The notes: generated from the sequence alone by a model not told the origin. Shown: positions 1-11,287, numbered from the stretch's first letter. The stretch is 64,000 nucleotides of DNA from Rosa chinensis (GCF_002994745.2 NC_037094.1:42235139-42299138); one strand, 5' to 3'. A program made the numbers and translations.

Positions 1-1137
1 AGCGAAATCTCTGTGATGATCGCTATCTATGTGATGACCAGCGAAATCTCTGTGATGATCGCTATCTATGTGATGATTGGCGATATCTTTGTGAATCTAT
101 GTGATGATCCTTGAAATCTAAGTGATGATTAGTAGGATGATGCAAATCTAGGTGATGATCGGTGGAAATCTGTGCGATGATCAGTGTGATGACTGCTCGG
201 TAGCGGAGCTGAATTGTTATTAAGTTAACAAAGATCGAGAGGACTGCTGTGATGGTTGGGGCTACCTACAGACGTCAGAGTGTGGGACTTCGATGACTAC
301 TTTGTCTTGAGCTGTTTGACTTAGTGTGACCTCCTGAACTAAATTATATGCAGGGGTTACTATGAATTGTTTTGCTTGTTTTGATATGTGATTGCCTTGA
401 TTTCTCCTTGATTGTATTGATTGATGGTTTGATTTACATTAAGAGCCATAGCGGTTATGAACTGTACTCTGTAGTGAGGATAGGAAGGTGATTCGTTGTT
501 CTTCACCTTTGATGTCATGTTGATGACAAAAACTCCTAGGGGGGGGAAATGGGAAATGAGTGTGATGTTGGAATTCGCCGTAGTGCGTTAGGATGGCGTT
601 AAACATTTCTTGAGGAAGTCTTGTTTGACCGAAATTTGTGTAATTGGATGCTAGGATTGACGTTATGAGCAGAAGGCTTTTGTGAAATTTGTGTAATTGG
701 TTTTGAGTTACTCATACGAGCTTCATAAGCTTACCGGGTTTGTTGTGTGGAACCCGGTGCACTATTCAATGGAATGGTGTAGGGGTTAATCCTGCAGGTC
801 GAGGAGATCGTGGCTGAAGCTGAGGTGACGCCTGTGCAGCTTTATGGTAGGAAGCTATCTTTGTGACTTTACCGTTGTTAAGGACTTCCGTTGTATAGTT
901 ACTCTGAGCTGCATTTACGTTTTATTTTGTTGTTGACAATTTATTTCGTAAGCATTGTAATATATAACTCTATGGAGCGAGTTTATATTAACTTTGAGGG
1001 TTCAGGGCATCAATATCTGTGTAAGTTAAAGGGAAAAAGATTCCAGGTATTTTGTATTGATGACTGGACGTTCACGCATATATAATTATGGGGTTATATA
1101 TATCGATTTTCATGTGTGTAAAATCAGGGACGTGACA
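1..1137 (+). repeat. 5' LTR of gypsy copy 1, partial
   Basis: Matches the 3' LTR from about 5212 to 6347. I see only two differences: a G run of 8 against 7 near 540, and A against G at 1130/6340. It starts inside the 39-bp minisatellite, because the window cuts the rest, and ends GTGACA just before the primer site. Confidence 0.9.
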
Positions 1138-1140
1138 GTT

Positions 1141-1152
1141 TGGTATCAGAGC
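1141..1152 (+). other. Primer-binding site of gypsy copy 1
   Basis: TGGTATCAGAGC, three bases after the LTR end, is the usual complement of the initiator tRNA-Met 3' end used by many plant LTR elements. Confidence 0.85.
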
Positions 1153-1504
1153 GTAAGGTGCATATTTGGTGACAATCAATACTCCTCGAGTGATGGCCCG
1201 TCTGCAGCGGATCCCCATCTGGTGCTCTTCGTTATTGATATAGTCATTGGGTATGCAATGAGTGTTGGAATGTGAGTCTTCAGGGTAGTGTTGGCTCAGT
1301 GAATAAGTTGTAGGAGCTTAAGGTAGCTTCTAGGAGTTATAGTCTTTTGAGGAATGAGGACCTTTAGATTTAACTCTTGTTTACGTAGGGGATAGAATTG
1401 TATCTTCTGACGTAGTGTTGCGGTTGATTTAGTCATAGCGATGACTTATACTTGTGTTTGAAGATTTTACAAGTATTAACCAAGGTTGCTATGCTCCTTA
1501 GGTT

Positions 1505-2593
1505 ATGGATTCACAAGGAGGACGAGCTAGGGGTCGAGGTAGACCCAGAGGCAGGGGCAGGATTCCTCCTCCTGTTGAGGAGATGTTTGAGAACGATATC
1601 GAGGCATCGAATGTTGGGCTGCCTATCCCACCTGTTGTGGAGGTTGTGAATGTTGAAGATCCCACTCGTTTGTCGAAGTTGGCAAAGGAGATTTCGAGGT
1701 TGGGAGGAGTTCCATTCCAGGGAGGTACGGATCACATGTTGGCAGACCAATGGATTGAGAATATGAAGACTTACTTCGAGATGGTTGTCTGTGACGACAT
1801 TGAGAAGAGGAAGATTTCCACATTTATGCTCCAAGGCGATGCACGGGTGTGGTGGAATGGCACACAGAGGGTGATGGACGTGTCCACCATGACCTGGAAT
1901 GAGTTTGTGGAACTGTTCAGGAAGAAGTACTTTCCGCCTTCAGTGAGGGAGCAGATGGAAAGGGAATTCATCTCGTTAGTCCAAGGGACTAAGAGTGTGA
2001 GGGAGTATGAAGCTGAGTTCTCAAGGTTGTATCGCTTTGTGCGGCAGATGGATGCTGAGAGCTTAGCTATGAAGTTTCAGTGGGGACTGAATGCTTCAAT
2101 CCGGCGCGATGTCGCTGTTCTGGAACTGAAGACTGTGGAGCTCATTTTCGTAAAGGCTATGGCCATTGAGCAGGAGAACTTGATTTTCCAGGAACAGGAG
2201 TCGGCTGACAGGGACCTTCGAAGGAAGGGAAAGGCAATTGTTGTGAACAATGAAGGGACAGATAATCAGGGAGGGTTCTGGAAGAGGCAGAGGACTCATC
2301 AGCAGGCGCCAGGTAGAGTGGCAGCTGCACCTGCTGGGGTTGCACCTAATGGGCAGGTGGCACCCTTAACATGTTATAACTGCAAGGAAGTGGGCCATAT
2401 GGCGAGGCAGTGTTTGAAGCCGAAACCTAGGTCGTGCTATAATTGCGGACAAGTAGGGCATTTGGCTAATGAGTGTACCCGACCTCGGGGTATGAGACAG
2501 AGGGATCAGCAGAGGCAACATCCTCAGGGACATGCGAGGGTGGTTGCTATTGGCCAGCAGAATGCGGGGGTGCAAGGTACCTTATCTGCTTGA
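1505..2593 (+). CDS. gag: Gypsy Gag polyprotein (capsid and nucleocapsid), intact
   Basis: The ORF has 362 codons. The N-terminus is basic and Gly/Arg-rich (residues 3-20). Residues about 50-250 form a retrotransposon Gag (capsid) domain with the typical run around W-W-N-G and the segment ending FRKKYFPPSVRE. Two CCHC zinc knuckles (C-x2-C-x4-H-x4-C) lie near residues 294-307 and 313-326, starting CYNCKEVGH and CYNCGQVGH. They would bind RNA in the particle. The ATG was chosen because it opens the long frame and precedes the basic region; a shorter overlapping frame starts upstream at 1452. The ORF stops soon after the second knuckle, with no protease fused behind it and no pol further on. 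The same C-terminus recurs on the minus strand at 63539-64000. Confidence 0.9.
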   Translation: MDSQGGRARGRGRPRGRGRIPPPVEEMFENDIEASNVGLPIPPVVEVVNVEDPTRLSKLAKEISRLGGVPFQGGTDHMLADQWIENMKTYFEMVVCDDIEKRKISTFMLQGDARVWWNGTQRVMDVSTMTWNEFVELFRKKYFPPSVREQMEREFISLVQGTKSVREYEAEFSRLYRFVRQMDAESLAMKFQWGLNASIRRDVAVLELKTVELIFVKAMAIEQENLIFQEQESADRDLRRKGKAIVVNNEGTDNQGGFWKRQRTHQQAPGRVAAAPAGVAPNGQVAPLTCYNCKEVGHMARQCLKPKPRSCYNCGQVGHLANECTRPRGMRQRDQQRQHPQGHARVVAIGQQNAGVQGTLSA

Positions 2594-2654
2594 ATTTAAT
2601 CTTGTGTAGATGAAGTGCTTATCTGCTTGAATTTAATCTTGTGTAGATGAAGTG
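2581..2654 (+). repeat. 37-bp tandem duplication at the gag stop
   Basis: Two identical 37-bp units, 2581-2617 and 2618-2654, start CTTATCTGCTTGAATT. The first unit holds the last gag codons and the stop. The same duplication is present in gypsy copy 2 (about 63478-63551), so it predates both insertions. Confidence 0.9.
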
Positions 2655-3246
2655 TGATAGTAGATTACCGCATCTCTTTGTGCTAGTGTAGTGATAGGTT
2701 TGCCTGACGTTTATAGTTAGACCTTTGTGTATGGTATCTTTTGGGAAGGGGTGGTCATTGAACATTTTGTATTGCGTGTTGCATACTTCACTTTTGTGGT
2801 AGTTGAAATTCTTTGCAACTCTGTGTGCGCGCAATACCATGTGATGATTCATGCGTGAGTTGATTTAGGCTAAACCTTATTCTAAATGTGTTTTGAGGCG
2901 GTAGGACACTGTGTGTAACGATGCATGCACCATTTCTTTTATGGTAGAATGTACCAGGGTGGCGATACTAGGTGGGCTACCCGTATCCATGTTCGAGCAA
3001 GGCAGGTGGTACTTGAGATGTGGGGACTATTCCTAAATGTACATGGATCACTCAAAGTGCGAGTGCAACCATCATTGGTGGTTGAATTTCATTCTGTATG
3101 GTTGACTAGCTCATTGTTGTGTGGAGGCTGTATGGAGAGAGCAATTCTTGTTGGGGATCGAGAATTGGATTTGAGCTTGGTTTATGCGTACTTTTGGGAG
3201 TAGTACGTTTAAATTTCGGGACGAAATTTCTTTAAGGGGGGTAGAA
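2655..3246 (+). other. Non-coding 3' internal region and polypurine tract of gypsy copy 1
   Basis: About 590 bp separate gag from the 3' LTR. An ORF at 2925-3203 (92 codons) is conserved in copy 2 (62929-63207) but looks like no pol domain known to me. It may be a leftover of pol or chance. The polypurine tract at about 3234-3246 (AAGGGGGGTAG) primes plus-strand DNA just before the LTR. Confidence 0.7.
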
Positions 3247-4639
3247 TGTGATGCCCCGGAAATTCGTAATTATTTTCCGAGGATTTTCCGGAATTAATTT
3301 TATAACAGTTGGACGATTTCGTGGCTTGTGGACGGAGCGGAAGTGTTTCGGACGAATTTTTATTCGAAAAGTATGGTTTTAGGGGGTTTGAAAAGGTTGA
3401 CTTTTTATACGTTGGGATTCTCCGAAAACTTCCTTCACGAAAGTTGTAGAGCGCGTCGATACGAGTTTGTGGATATGTAGAACGCGAGAATCGGAGTTCG
3501 TATGAGAAAGTTATGGCCATTGGAAGGAATTTCCATTTTGGTATAAATAGAAGTTTCCCAAGTTGGAAACTTACTATTTTCATTTCTTCCATTTTCGGAA
3601 GTTACTTCTCTCTCTCTTCTCTCTCGGCTGCTACCTTCAGAATCGAAATAAACTGCCTGACCCGACCCGAACCCGGCGTTCCGACCCGGCTTTTCCGGCC
3701 AACTGCGGCGGTCTCCGGCCGTGAAACTTGACCAGCAGGGTCGTCTCCTCCGTCTGGTCGTCCCTCTGGTGGTCTCTATCGCCGATTCTTCTCCACGGCG
3801 GCGCTGCAAGGCGGTGCAGCCTTGTGTTTTCGGACCCGGCAGGAAAACACAACTCCGGCGACTTCATGGCTTCAACGATTCCTTGGTTGAGCTCAGAATA
3901 GCTTCGCTGATCGATCCTTGGTGGTTGTTTGGATCGATTCACGTGAAACTTCGATCAACTCGGATTGGATCACTGTTCACGGCTTGTGAGGTAGTTTTCG
4001 ATCCCTTAAGCTTGTTTTCTGACTTCGATCCAGTTATGAAAGTTCACAAGCATGCTTAGATGAAGCTTTTTGATGTTGGGAGTTTTGTGAAATAATGAGT
4101 TTTTGGCCGGCGGCGGTGTACCACCGTCTGTGGTGGCGTTCCGGCGGTGTTCCGGCCACTTAAGGAACTGGTTTTGGTATTATATATGTTCTACTCGTTG
4201 ATACGAGCGTTTTGATATATAATATGCAAATTTTGGAGTTCGTATGGAATTGTTATGATTTTTGCAGTTTCATACCGATCGATTTATTCGATCCTTGAGG
4301 ATTTGAGCATCCGATCGACTTGTGATTTTGACATATCGATCGTATAAGTGTTCCGGAGACATTGGATGGTCTCGGATGTGGTTTCGCCTCATTTGGCGTC
4401 ACCTTGGGAATTTTGGTTCGATTTAGGGTTTCGAACGTTATCCCTTGTGATTCGTTGACTGAATGAGAGCTGTAATTCCTTAGGTACGTGATGTAGTACT
4501 CCTTGGACGGCTATTTTGTGGATTGGCTGCCTTGTCCTGAATTGAAGACGCAGCGGGAGTTTCGAGGTGAGTAATCTCACAAGGTTCATTAATGAATGGA
4601 ATACCTGTATCGTTTGGTGAGTAAATCTCACGATATGTG

Positions 4640-4875
4640 TTATGAGTAGGATCGATATTTGTTATGAGCAGGATCGATATTTGTTATGAGTAGGATCGAT
4701 ATTTGTTATGAGCAGGATCTATATTTGTTATGAGCAGGATCGATATTTGTTATGAGTAGGATCGATATTTGTTATGAGCAGGATCTATATTTGTTATGAG
4801 CAGGATCGATATTTGTTATGAGTAGGATCGATAATTGTTATGAATAAGGTTGATATTTGTTATGAGTATGATTAC
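4640..4875 (+). repeat. 22-bp minisatellite in the gypsy LTR
   Basis: About 11 units of a 22-bp motif (ATGAGYAGGATCGATATTTGTT). Units differ mainly at one C/T position and at GATCGAT against GATCTAT. The second copy of the element carries about 15 units at the matching place. Confidence 0.9.
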
Positions 4876-5021
4876 CCTATCGTCTTGGAGTTATTAGGTT
4901 AACTATGACTATAGTTGGTATTAGTGGTTTTCTGTGTGGATGGATGACTATGTGTGTATATATATATATTATGGGATGTATATATATACATATATATTCA
5001 TGTATTAGTGGCTTCGTTGTG

Positions 5022-5294
5022 AATCTCTGTGATGATCGCTTTCTATGTGATGACCAGCGAAATCTCTGTGATGATCGCTATCTATGTGATGACCAGCGAA
5101 ATCTCTGTGATGATCGCTTTCTATGTGATGACCAGCGAAATCTCTGTGATGATCGCTATCTATGTGATGACCAGCGAAATCTCTGTGATGATCGCTATCT
5201 ATGTGATGACCAGCGAAATCTCTGTGATGATCGCTATCTATGTGATGACCAGCGAAATCTCTGTGATGATCGCTATCTATGTGATGATTGGCGA
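5022..5294 (+). repeat. 39-bp minisatellite in the gypsy LTR
   Basis: Seven units of 39 bp, each built from two related halves around GTGATGATCGC and GTGATGACCAGC. Because 39 is a multiple of 3, two frames stay open and give repeating peptides such as CDDRYLCDDQR. I read these as by-products of the repeat. The 5' LTR carries the end of the same block at 1-78. Confidence 0.9.
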
Positions 5295-6347
5295 TATCTT
5301 TGTGAATCTATGTGATGATCCTTGAAATCTAAGTGATGATTAGTAGGATGATGCAAATCTAGGTGATGATCGGTGGAAATCTGTGCGATGATCAGTGTGA
5401 TGACTGCTCGGTAGCGGAGCTGAATTGTTATTAAGTTAACAAAGATCGAGAGGACTGCTGTGATGGTTGGGGCTACCTACAGACGTCAGAGTGTGGGACT
5501 TCGATGACTACTTTGTCTTGAGCTGTTTGACTTAGTGTGACCTCCTGAACTAAATTATATGCAGGGGTTACTATGAATTGTTTTGCTTGTTTTGATATGT
5601 GATTGCCTTGATTTCTCCTTGATTGTATTGATTGATGGTTTGATTTACATTAAGAGCCATAGCGGTTATGAACTGTACTCTGTAGTGAGGATAGGAAGGT
5701 GATTCGTTGTTCTTCACCTTTGATGTCATGTTGATGACAAAAACTCCTAGGGGGGGAAATGGGAAATGAGTGTGATGTTGGAATTCGCCGTAGTGCGTTA
5801 GGATGGCGTTAAACATTTCTTGAGGAAGTCTTGTTTGACCGAAATTTGTGTAATTGGATGCTAGGATTGACGTTATGAGCAGAAGGCTTTTGTGAAATTT
5901 GTGTAATTGGTTTTGAGTTACTCATACGAGCTTCATAAGCTTACCGGGTTTGTTGTGTGGAACCCGGTGCACTATTCAATGGAATGGTGTAGGGGTTAAT
6001 CCTGCAGGTCGAGGAGATCGTGGCTGAAGCTGAGGTGACGCCTGTGCAGCTTTATGGTAGGAAGCTATCTTTGTGACTTTACCGTTGTTAAGGACTTCCG
6101 TTGTATAGTTACTCTGAGCTGCATTTACGTTTTATTTTGTTGTTGACAATTTATTTCGTAAGCATTGTAATATATAACTCTATGGAGCGAGTTTATATTA
6201 ACTTTGAGGGTTCAGGGCATCAATATCTGTGTAAGTTAAAGGGAAAAAGATTCCAGGTATTTTGTATTGATGACTGGACGTTCACGCATATATAATTATG
6301 GGGTTATATATATCGATTTTCATGTGTGTAAAATCAGGGGCGTGACA

Positions 6348-7739
6348 GCTTATCTCCTCGTGGTTCAGCTCCCCTTAGGGAAATATAAGTGTATAAAGGT
6401 TGATCGCTTTGTTTGATGTCAAAATGACGGTGGATCAGATTAATTTTTTTTATATTGTATCTATTAATATGCCATAAATAAATTAGTAATGTCAAATTTA
6501 TCGATTTCCAATTTTGGTTTTTCGGATCGCACAAAATCTCCATATGCCTACTAATGTGGTCTAACTTGTTTAGTAGTTGTATATATACCTTCTATAAGGA
6601 ACAAGGTGGACGAAATAAATTTTGTGAAAATCGACCGTTGGATGTTATTATGGTAAGAAGAAATGGCTATTGTCAAAATTTCATCTGTTTTTGTCGTCGT
6701 TTGTGTCTCGATCTACTAGAACAACCATAAAACCCTAAATACCACATAAAACTAATATGCTCGTAGCTACTCATTCGCAACTTTTTTTCTAAACTGTCAG
6801 CTCTCACACTCTTGTGGCATGAGATATATATATATATATATATCAACCAATATAAAAATTTTGAGAAGTTTATCTACTCTTGGTTCAGCTGTCCTTGGAG
6901 AAGTATAAGCGTATAAAGGGTTGACCGCTTTATTTGATGTTAAAATGACGGCAGATCGGTTTTTACACAGTACCTAAAAATAGCTATAAATAGATAGATA
7001 TTGTCAAATTTATTGATTTTCAATTTCAATTTTTTAGATCGCACAAAATCGTTTTTGATTTATTTAAACACATCCAAAAAATTATTTCTTTTGGATTTTG
7101 TTTCTACACCTATCCATTCGGTCAACTAGAATGACTTCAATATCATCAACACTATAACACAAATTTTCAATTAGTCACTAAATACTACGAAGGCGCTTTT
7201 CATGGCCATTTTTCGTGGGTTCTATCTCTATTACGCATGTACTAAAACTCGAAGTATAAAATCTTCACAATTAATTATTCTGAACACTAAACTCATAAAC
7301 TTATTAAGTTAATATGATCAGCTGTAGAAAAATTAATTTAATGATTTTTCTTTTCAAATATTTTCTTTACAATTAATATTTTGGTAACTAATGTGGTGTA
7401 TTTAGAACATATTTGAAACCACTCTATAAAATTGTTGGTTAATTGTTGTTATTAAAATTGAAGAAACCACTCTATAATTTAGATAAATAACTATGATCAA
7501 GTCAACGTAATTTGTAAAATAAATTTGATATTTTTTTTTCAATTAACTTTTGAGGTAACAATTGATTTTTTTTTTTTTAAATGGGACAGAAATTATAAAT
7601 AAAATAACATAAATGCAAAAAGTTTTTTTTCTTTTTTTTTGTCTATTAACTTTTGAGGTAACAAATAAAATTTAATAAAAAAGGGACAGAAAACAAATAA
7701 ATAAATAACATAAAAGCTTTGAACAAAAAAAAGAAAAAA
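6348..7739. other. AT-rich spacer with a diverged ~0.5-kb duplication
   Basis: No gene seen. A segment at about 6360-6540 (CAGCTCCCCTTAGGG, then GTATAAAGGTTGATCGC) recurs in diverged form at about 6885-7065 (CAGCTGTCCTTGGAG, then GTATAAAGGGTTGACCGC), so this is an old tandem duplication. An (AT)n run lies at 6825-6842. Confidence 0.6.
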
Positions 7740-7840
7740 CATAAAAGTAAAAAGAAAAAGAGTTCGTGGTGATTCGAACCTGAGAAGAGATAAGATGAAC
7801 ATTTACTTTATGGCTTAGCCACTACACCAACCATGCTTTA
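7740..7840 (-). mobile_element. tRNA-derived SINE-like fragment
   Basis: On the minus strand an A-box-like TGGTGTAGTGGCTAAG (7814-7829) is followed about 33 nt later by a B box GGTTCGAATC (7771-7780), as in RNA polymerase III promoters of tRNAs and plant SINEs. A T/A-rich tail follows. The segments around the boxes do not pair into a convincing acceptor stem, so a SINE remnant is likelier than a working tRNA gene. Confidence 0.55.
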
Positions 7841-8967
7841 TTGAAAATAATTATTCCTTCTCACTAAATCTTTAAACTAGTTTCTCTAAGCTGGGATAAA
7901 TTGTCGAACTTGGGCTCGTTCTTTATGGATGGAGCTTCTCCAGAAGTTGGGTTTTGAATGGTTGGTTCAGAATCTTGATACAATTTTCCGGGAAAACCCA
8001 GCCCTGTTGCCAATTTAATTTCGGATCGATCACTTGATTCAATAAGCTTGTAGTCCTAAACCTATGTATTATATATCCAACTACCCATTGTTTCTAGTTT
8101 GGCATCAAATTGGCTGACGGGAATCGGAAATTGCATATTTATTCCAAGATCATTAGTCGTCCACTCAGTTTTATAATTATACCTCCTTGTTTTATAATCG
8201 AAAATCCTCTGTGTTTCGGTTGGAATTTTAATTGTACGTACCTCACTCAGTTTTATCAATTTAGCAGATGATCAGTGTTCAATCACATTTCTTGCTTGCT
8301 GAATTAGAGCGATGCCGTCGAGGACCTTGTGGAGAGATCAGAGTGATGCCGTCGAGGACCTTGTCAGCTCGGGTCAATTAGAGTTCATAATGCTAAACAG
8401 CAAAGCAGCTCTTACCTTTCTTCTTTTATGGGTCTTGATGCTTCACTTTTCTTTTTCCGATAGTTACGATTTTTACCTCTAGCGTGGTCCCTCTTTTGTT
8501 TTTTGTTTTTTTTTTTGTCGTTTCAGCAATGAAACTAACATTAACGACGATGAGATGGTAACAGGAAACGGACGGCTTGATATGCTCCACATCTTCAAAA
8601 CCACAGGTCAACGGTAATCAGGGCCATGTGGATAACCACCTCGGGTGGTTTCCAGAATTTTCCTTACTTTAAATAAGGGCTAGCCTGACATCAATCAAAA
8701 CTCAGATAATTATGGCTGACGGACAGTAATAGCACATTATGTGTACATCCATATATAGAGACTTCTGCTCTTCTATCATCTCACCTACCATGTTGCTACT
8801 TTAAGCAATATATCATGAAAGGAATGCCGTGGCGCCGCCCCAGTTGGTTAGCTGAGCTCTTAGTAATAGGTCATGTTTAGATGTGTTTCATTGTCCGCCT
8901 TTATTCTTGATGGAGGCCTCGTTTCTTCTCAAAAGGTACATAAATCCACATTCAACCCACATCACAT
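7841..8967. other. Spacer, no gene seen
   Basis: AT-rich. One 27-bp segment (GATGCCGTCGAGGACCTTGT) is repeated in direct orientation at about 8310 and 8345. No coding signal was recognised up to the pseudogene end at 8968. Confidence 0.5.
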
Positions 8968-9492
8968 AATCACATTCCAGCAGCAGATTTGGTGACTTGC
9001 TTCAGAGCAGTGGCGATCTCATCAGCTGTTGGAGCTTGCTCATTTACAATGGCGACCAGTGGGCTCTGAGGAGGAACAATGTCGTCTCTCAGATAGCTTC
9101 CTGATGTTCTTAGCAGCTCTTCAGAACCCTTTCCCACCACCCCTTTCATGATTATGGTCTTGTGAGTCCCTGCTATCATTTCTTCATAATCAGTGTCTCC
9201 ACTTTCTCCAAGGAACACATACATGTTTGCGGCATTCAATCTCCAGCGTACGAAAAGGTACCTATTAACAATCAGGCAGAAATATAGTACACTATTAAAT
9301 GGCAGAGCAGTATGTAAAGAAAAATGGAACACCATCCCCCAGCTGCACATAGCAACATTACCCGAGAGCCTGTGCTCGAGAAGCAAGGAGAGGAACAATT
9401 TGCATTCGCGTTGAGCTCCTGCAGTACATTGGATGGCAGCGTAGTTAGGCCTGGCAATTCAGCCCATGACCCGTTAACCGCCCATTAACCGC

Positions 9493-10985
9493 TGTGGGAG
9501 TGGGAAAATTCTGCTGGGTCTGCAATTAAGGCTATTAACTCCAAAGTTAGTATGACGTTAAATTTCAGTCATGAATGCGGCGATTATTACGACAATAACT
9601 ACTCACAATGATTATGATTATAAGTGCGCAATGAATGACTATCATAAATACGCAATGAATGACGGTCGTAAGTACGCAATGATTAACTGTTATTAGTGCA
9701 ACAATAATTGTCGTTATAAGTGTGTAAATAAATGCAGCCATCAAAGCAGAAATAATGGCGGCTTGTTCCCGAAGTAAGTCATCGCCTATATAAAGGAGGC
9801 TCGACGTCCAGGTAATCCATCGAATTCCAATTATCTCTACTCCACAATTAAGAAACGTACTGACTTAGGCATCGGAGAGTTTTCTGCAGGTACCCCCCCC
9901 CCCCCTTCTCCTCGAGCTGACTGTCAAACTCCAGGTCAACGCTCGAGGGAAGCTTCTTGATTGTTCCCAGGTCAGCTCCCGGTCCAGTCCGCATTAATTG
10001 TTGGGTCAAACTCCTCTACGGAATTTTTCACCTCCAACAAGTGGCGCCGTCTGTGGGAATAAAGGTGAATAAACGTTGTTGATCAGATTCAAACGGAAAT
10101 GGGGGCAATTCCATGTCTCATGCTGAAAATGAATCTTCGCCTTGAGGAAAGAATCGAGGCGGCTAGGGCCCGAGGAAAGAATCGAGGCGGCCAGGGCCCG
10201 AGGAAAGATTCAGGACGGCCAAGGCCCAAGGAAAGATTCGGGGCGGCTAGGACGGCCAGGGCCCAAGGAAAGAATCGGGGCGGCCAGGGCCTGAGGAAAG
10301 AATCGGGGCGGCCAGGGCTCGAGGAAAGAATCGGGACGGCCAGGGCTCGAGGAAATATTCAAGGCAAGATTTGAAGCAGCTAGAGAATGGAAATTTCCTC
10401 TTAGGACGAGTGTCCAAAGAGAAAATTTGGGGGCATTGTGGGAGTGGAAAAATTCTGCTGGGTCTGCAATTAAGGCTATTAACTCCAAAGTTAGTATGAC
10501 GTTAAATTTCAGTCATGAATGCGGCGATTATTACGACAATAACTACTCACAATGATTATGATTATAAGTGCGCAATGAATAACTATCATAAATACGCAAT
10601 GAATGACGGTCGTAAGTACGCAATGATTAACTGTTATTAGTGCAACAATAATTGTCGTTATAAGTGTGTAAATAAATGCAGCCATCAAAGCAGAAATAAT
10701 GGCGGCTTGTTCCCGAAGTAAGTCATCGCCTATATAAAGGAGGCTCGACGTCCAGGTAATCCATCGAATTCCAATTATCTCTACTCCACAATTAAGAAAC
10801 GTACTGACTTAGGCATCGGAGAGTTTTCTGCAGGTACCCCCCCCCCCCCCCCTCTCCTCGAGCTGACTGTCAAACTCCAGGTCAACGCTCGAGGGAAGCT
10901 TCTTGATTGTTCCCAGGTCAGCTCCCGCTCCAGTCCGCATTAATTGTTGGGTCAAACTCCTCTACGGAATTTTTCACCTCCAACA
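9493..10985 (+). mobile_element. Small non-coding LTR element (TRIM/SMART-like) nested in the hAT
   Basis: LTRs of about 548 bp (9493-10039 and 10437-10985) begin TGTGGGAG and end CCAACA. The perfect 5-bp target duplication is ACCGC (9488-9492 and 10986-10990). The primer site TGGCGCCGTCTGTGGGAA starts at 10042 and a polypurine run AAAATTTGGGGG precedes the 3' LTR. The internal part is about 0.4 kb with no protein domain. The LTRs differ at a few bases and in the length of a C run. Confidence 0.92.
10138..10372 (+). repeat. ~27-bp degenerate tandem repeat in the nested LTR element
   Basis: About eight degenerate units of the type GAGGAAAGAATCGAGGCGGC. They create an Arg/Gly-rich open frame (10099-10374), which I treat as a by-product. 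Confidence 0.75.
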
Positions 10986-11251
10986 ACCGCCCGCTAAAAA
11001 CCCATTTATTTCCGCCCGATAACTTAACGTGTTAATGGGTTGCCAACCCGTTAACAGCCTGTTAGTTAACGGGCGGAAACGGGTTGCCTGACGGAACCCA
11101 TCGAACCCGATTAGAAGAGGAAAAAAAAATGATATATATATATATATATATATTTTTTTTTTGGAATTGTGAGCCCAATATGTATTAACTTTTGATTTAA
11201 TGAAAATCAACAATGAAAAAGAGTTATAATGGGTAATGGGTTGGAAGAGGG

Positions 11252-11287
<36 letters not shown>

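Larger units (their letters stand above)
1..6347 (+). mobile_element. Gag-only Ty3/gypsy LTR retrotransposon, copy 1 (left end outside window)
   Basis: Order seen: end of a 5' LTR, tRNA-Met-type primer site, one gag ORF, a short non-coding stretch, polypurine tract, complete 3' LTR. The internal region (1138-3246) is only about 2.1 kb and shows no protease, reverse transcriptase, RNase H or integrase. The sequence just before the 3' LTR (GGGACGAAATTTC then TTTAAGGGGGG) resembles the end of plant chromovirus (Tekay/Del-like) elements as I recall them. This layout matches the non-autonomous TR-GAG class, which supplies its own Gag and borrows pol. LTRs begin TGTGATGCC and end GTGACA. A second copy of the family lies at the right edge in opposite orientation. 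Confidence 0.85.
3247..6347 (+). repeat. 3' LTR of gypsy copy 1, complete
   Basis: About 3.1 kb, bounded by TGTGATGCC and GTGACA. It contains a GC-richer segment at 3640-4170 and two tandem-repeat blocks (4640-4875 and 5022-5294). The short ORFs inside it are not recognisable proteins. The five bases after it (GCTTA) should be the target duplication, but the left flank lies outside the window. Confidence 0.88.

Noticed and set aside
891..1085. 64-codon ORF present in both LTRs (also 6101-6295)
   Set aside because: Identical because the LTRs are identical. Not a known protein.
3721..4059. 112-codon ORF in the gypsy LTR with conserved partner at 62065-62310
   Set aside because: Conservation is that of the LTR. 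No recognisable domain and divergent start in copy 2.
5022..5294. Regular repeats that could suggest a CRISPR-like array
   Set aside because: Units are contiguous with no unique spacers, in a plant LTR.
4905..5325. Long overlapping ORFs of repeated CDDRYLCDDQR or MTSEISVMIA peptides (also 60712-61132)
   Set aside because: They arise from the 39-bp minisatellite, whose length is a multiple of three. No other coding sign.
10099..10374. Arg/Gly-rich ORF in the nested small LTR element
   Set aside because: Product of a degenerate 27-bp tandem repeat in a non-coding element.
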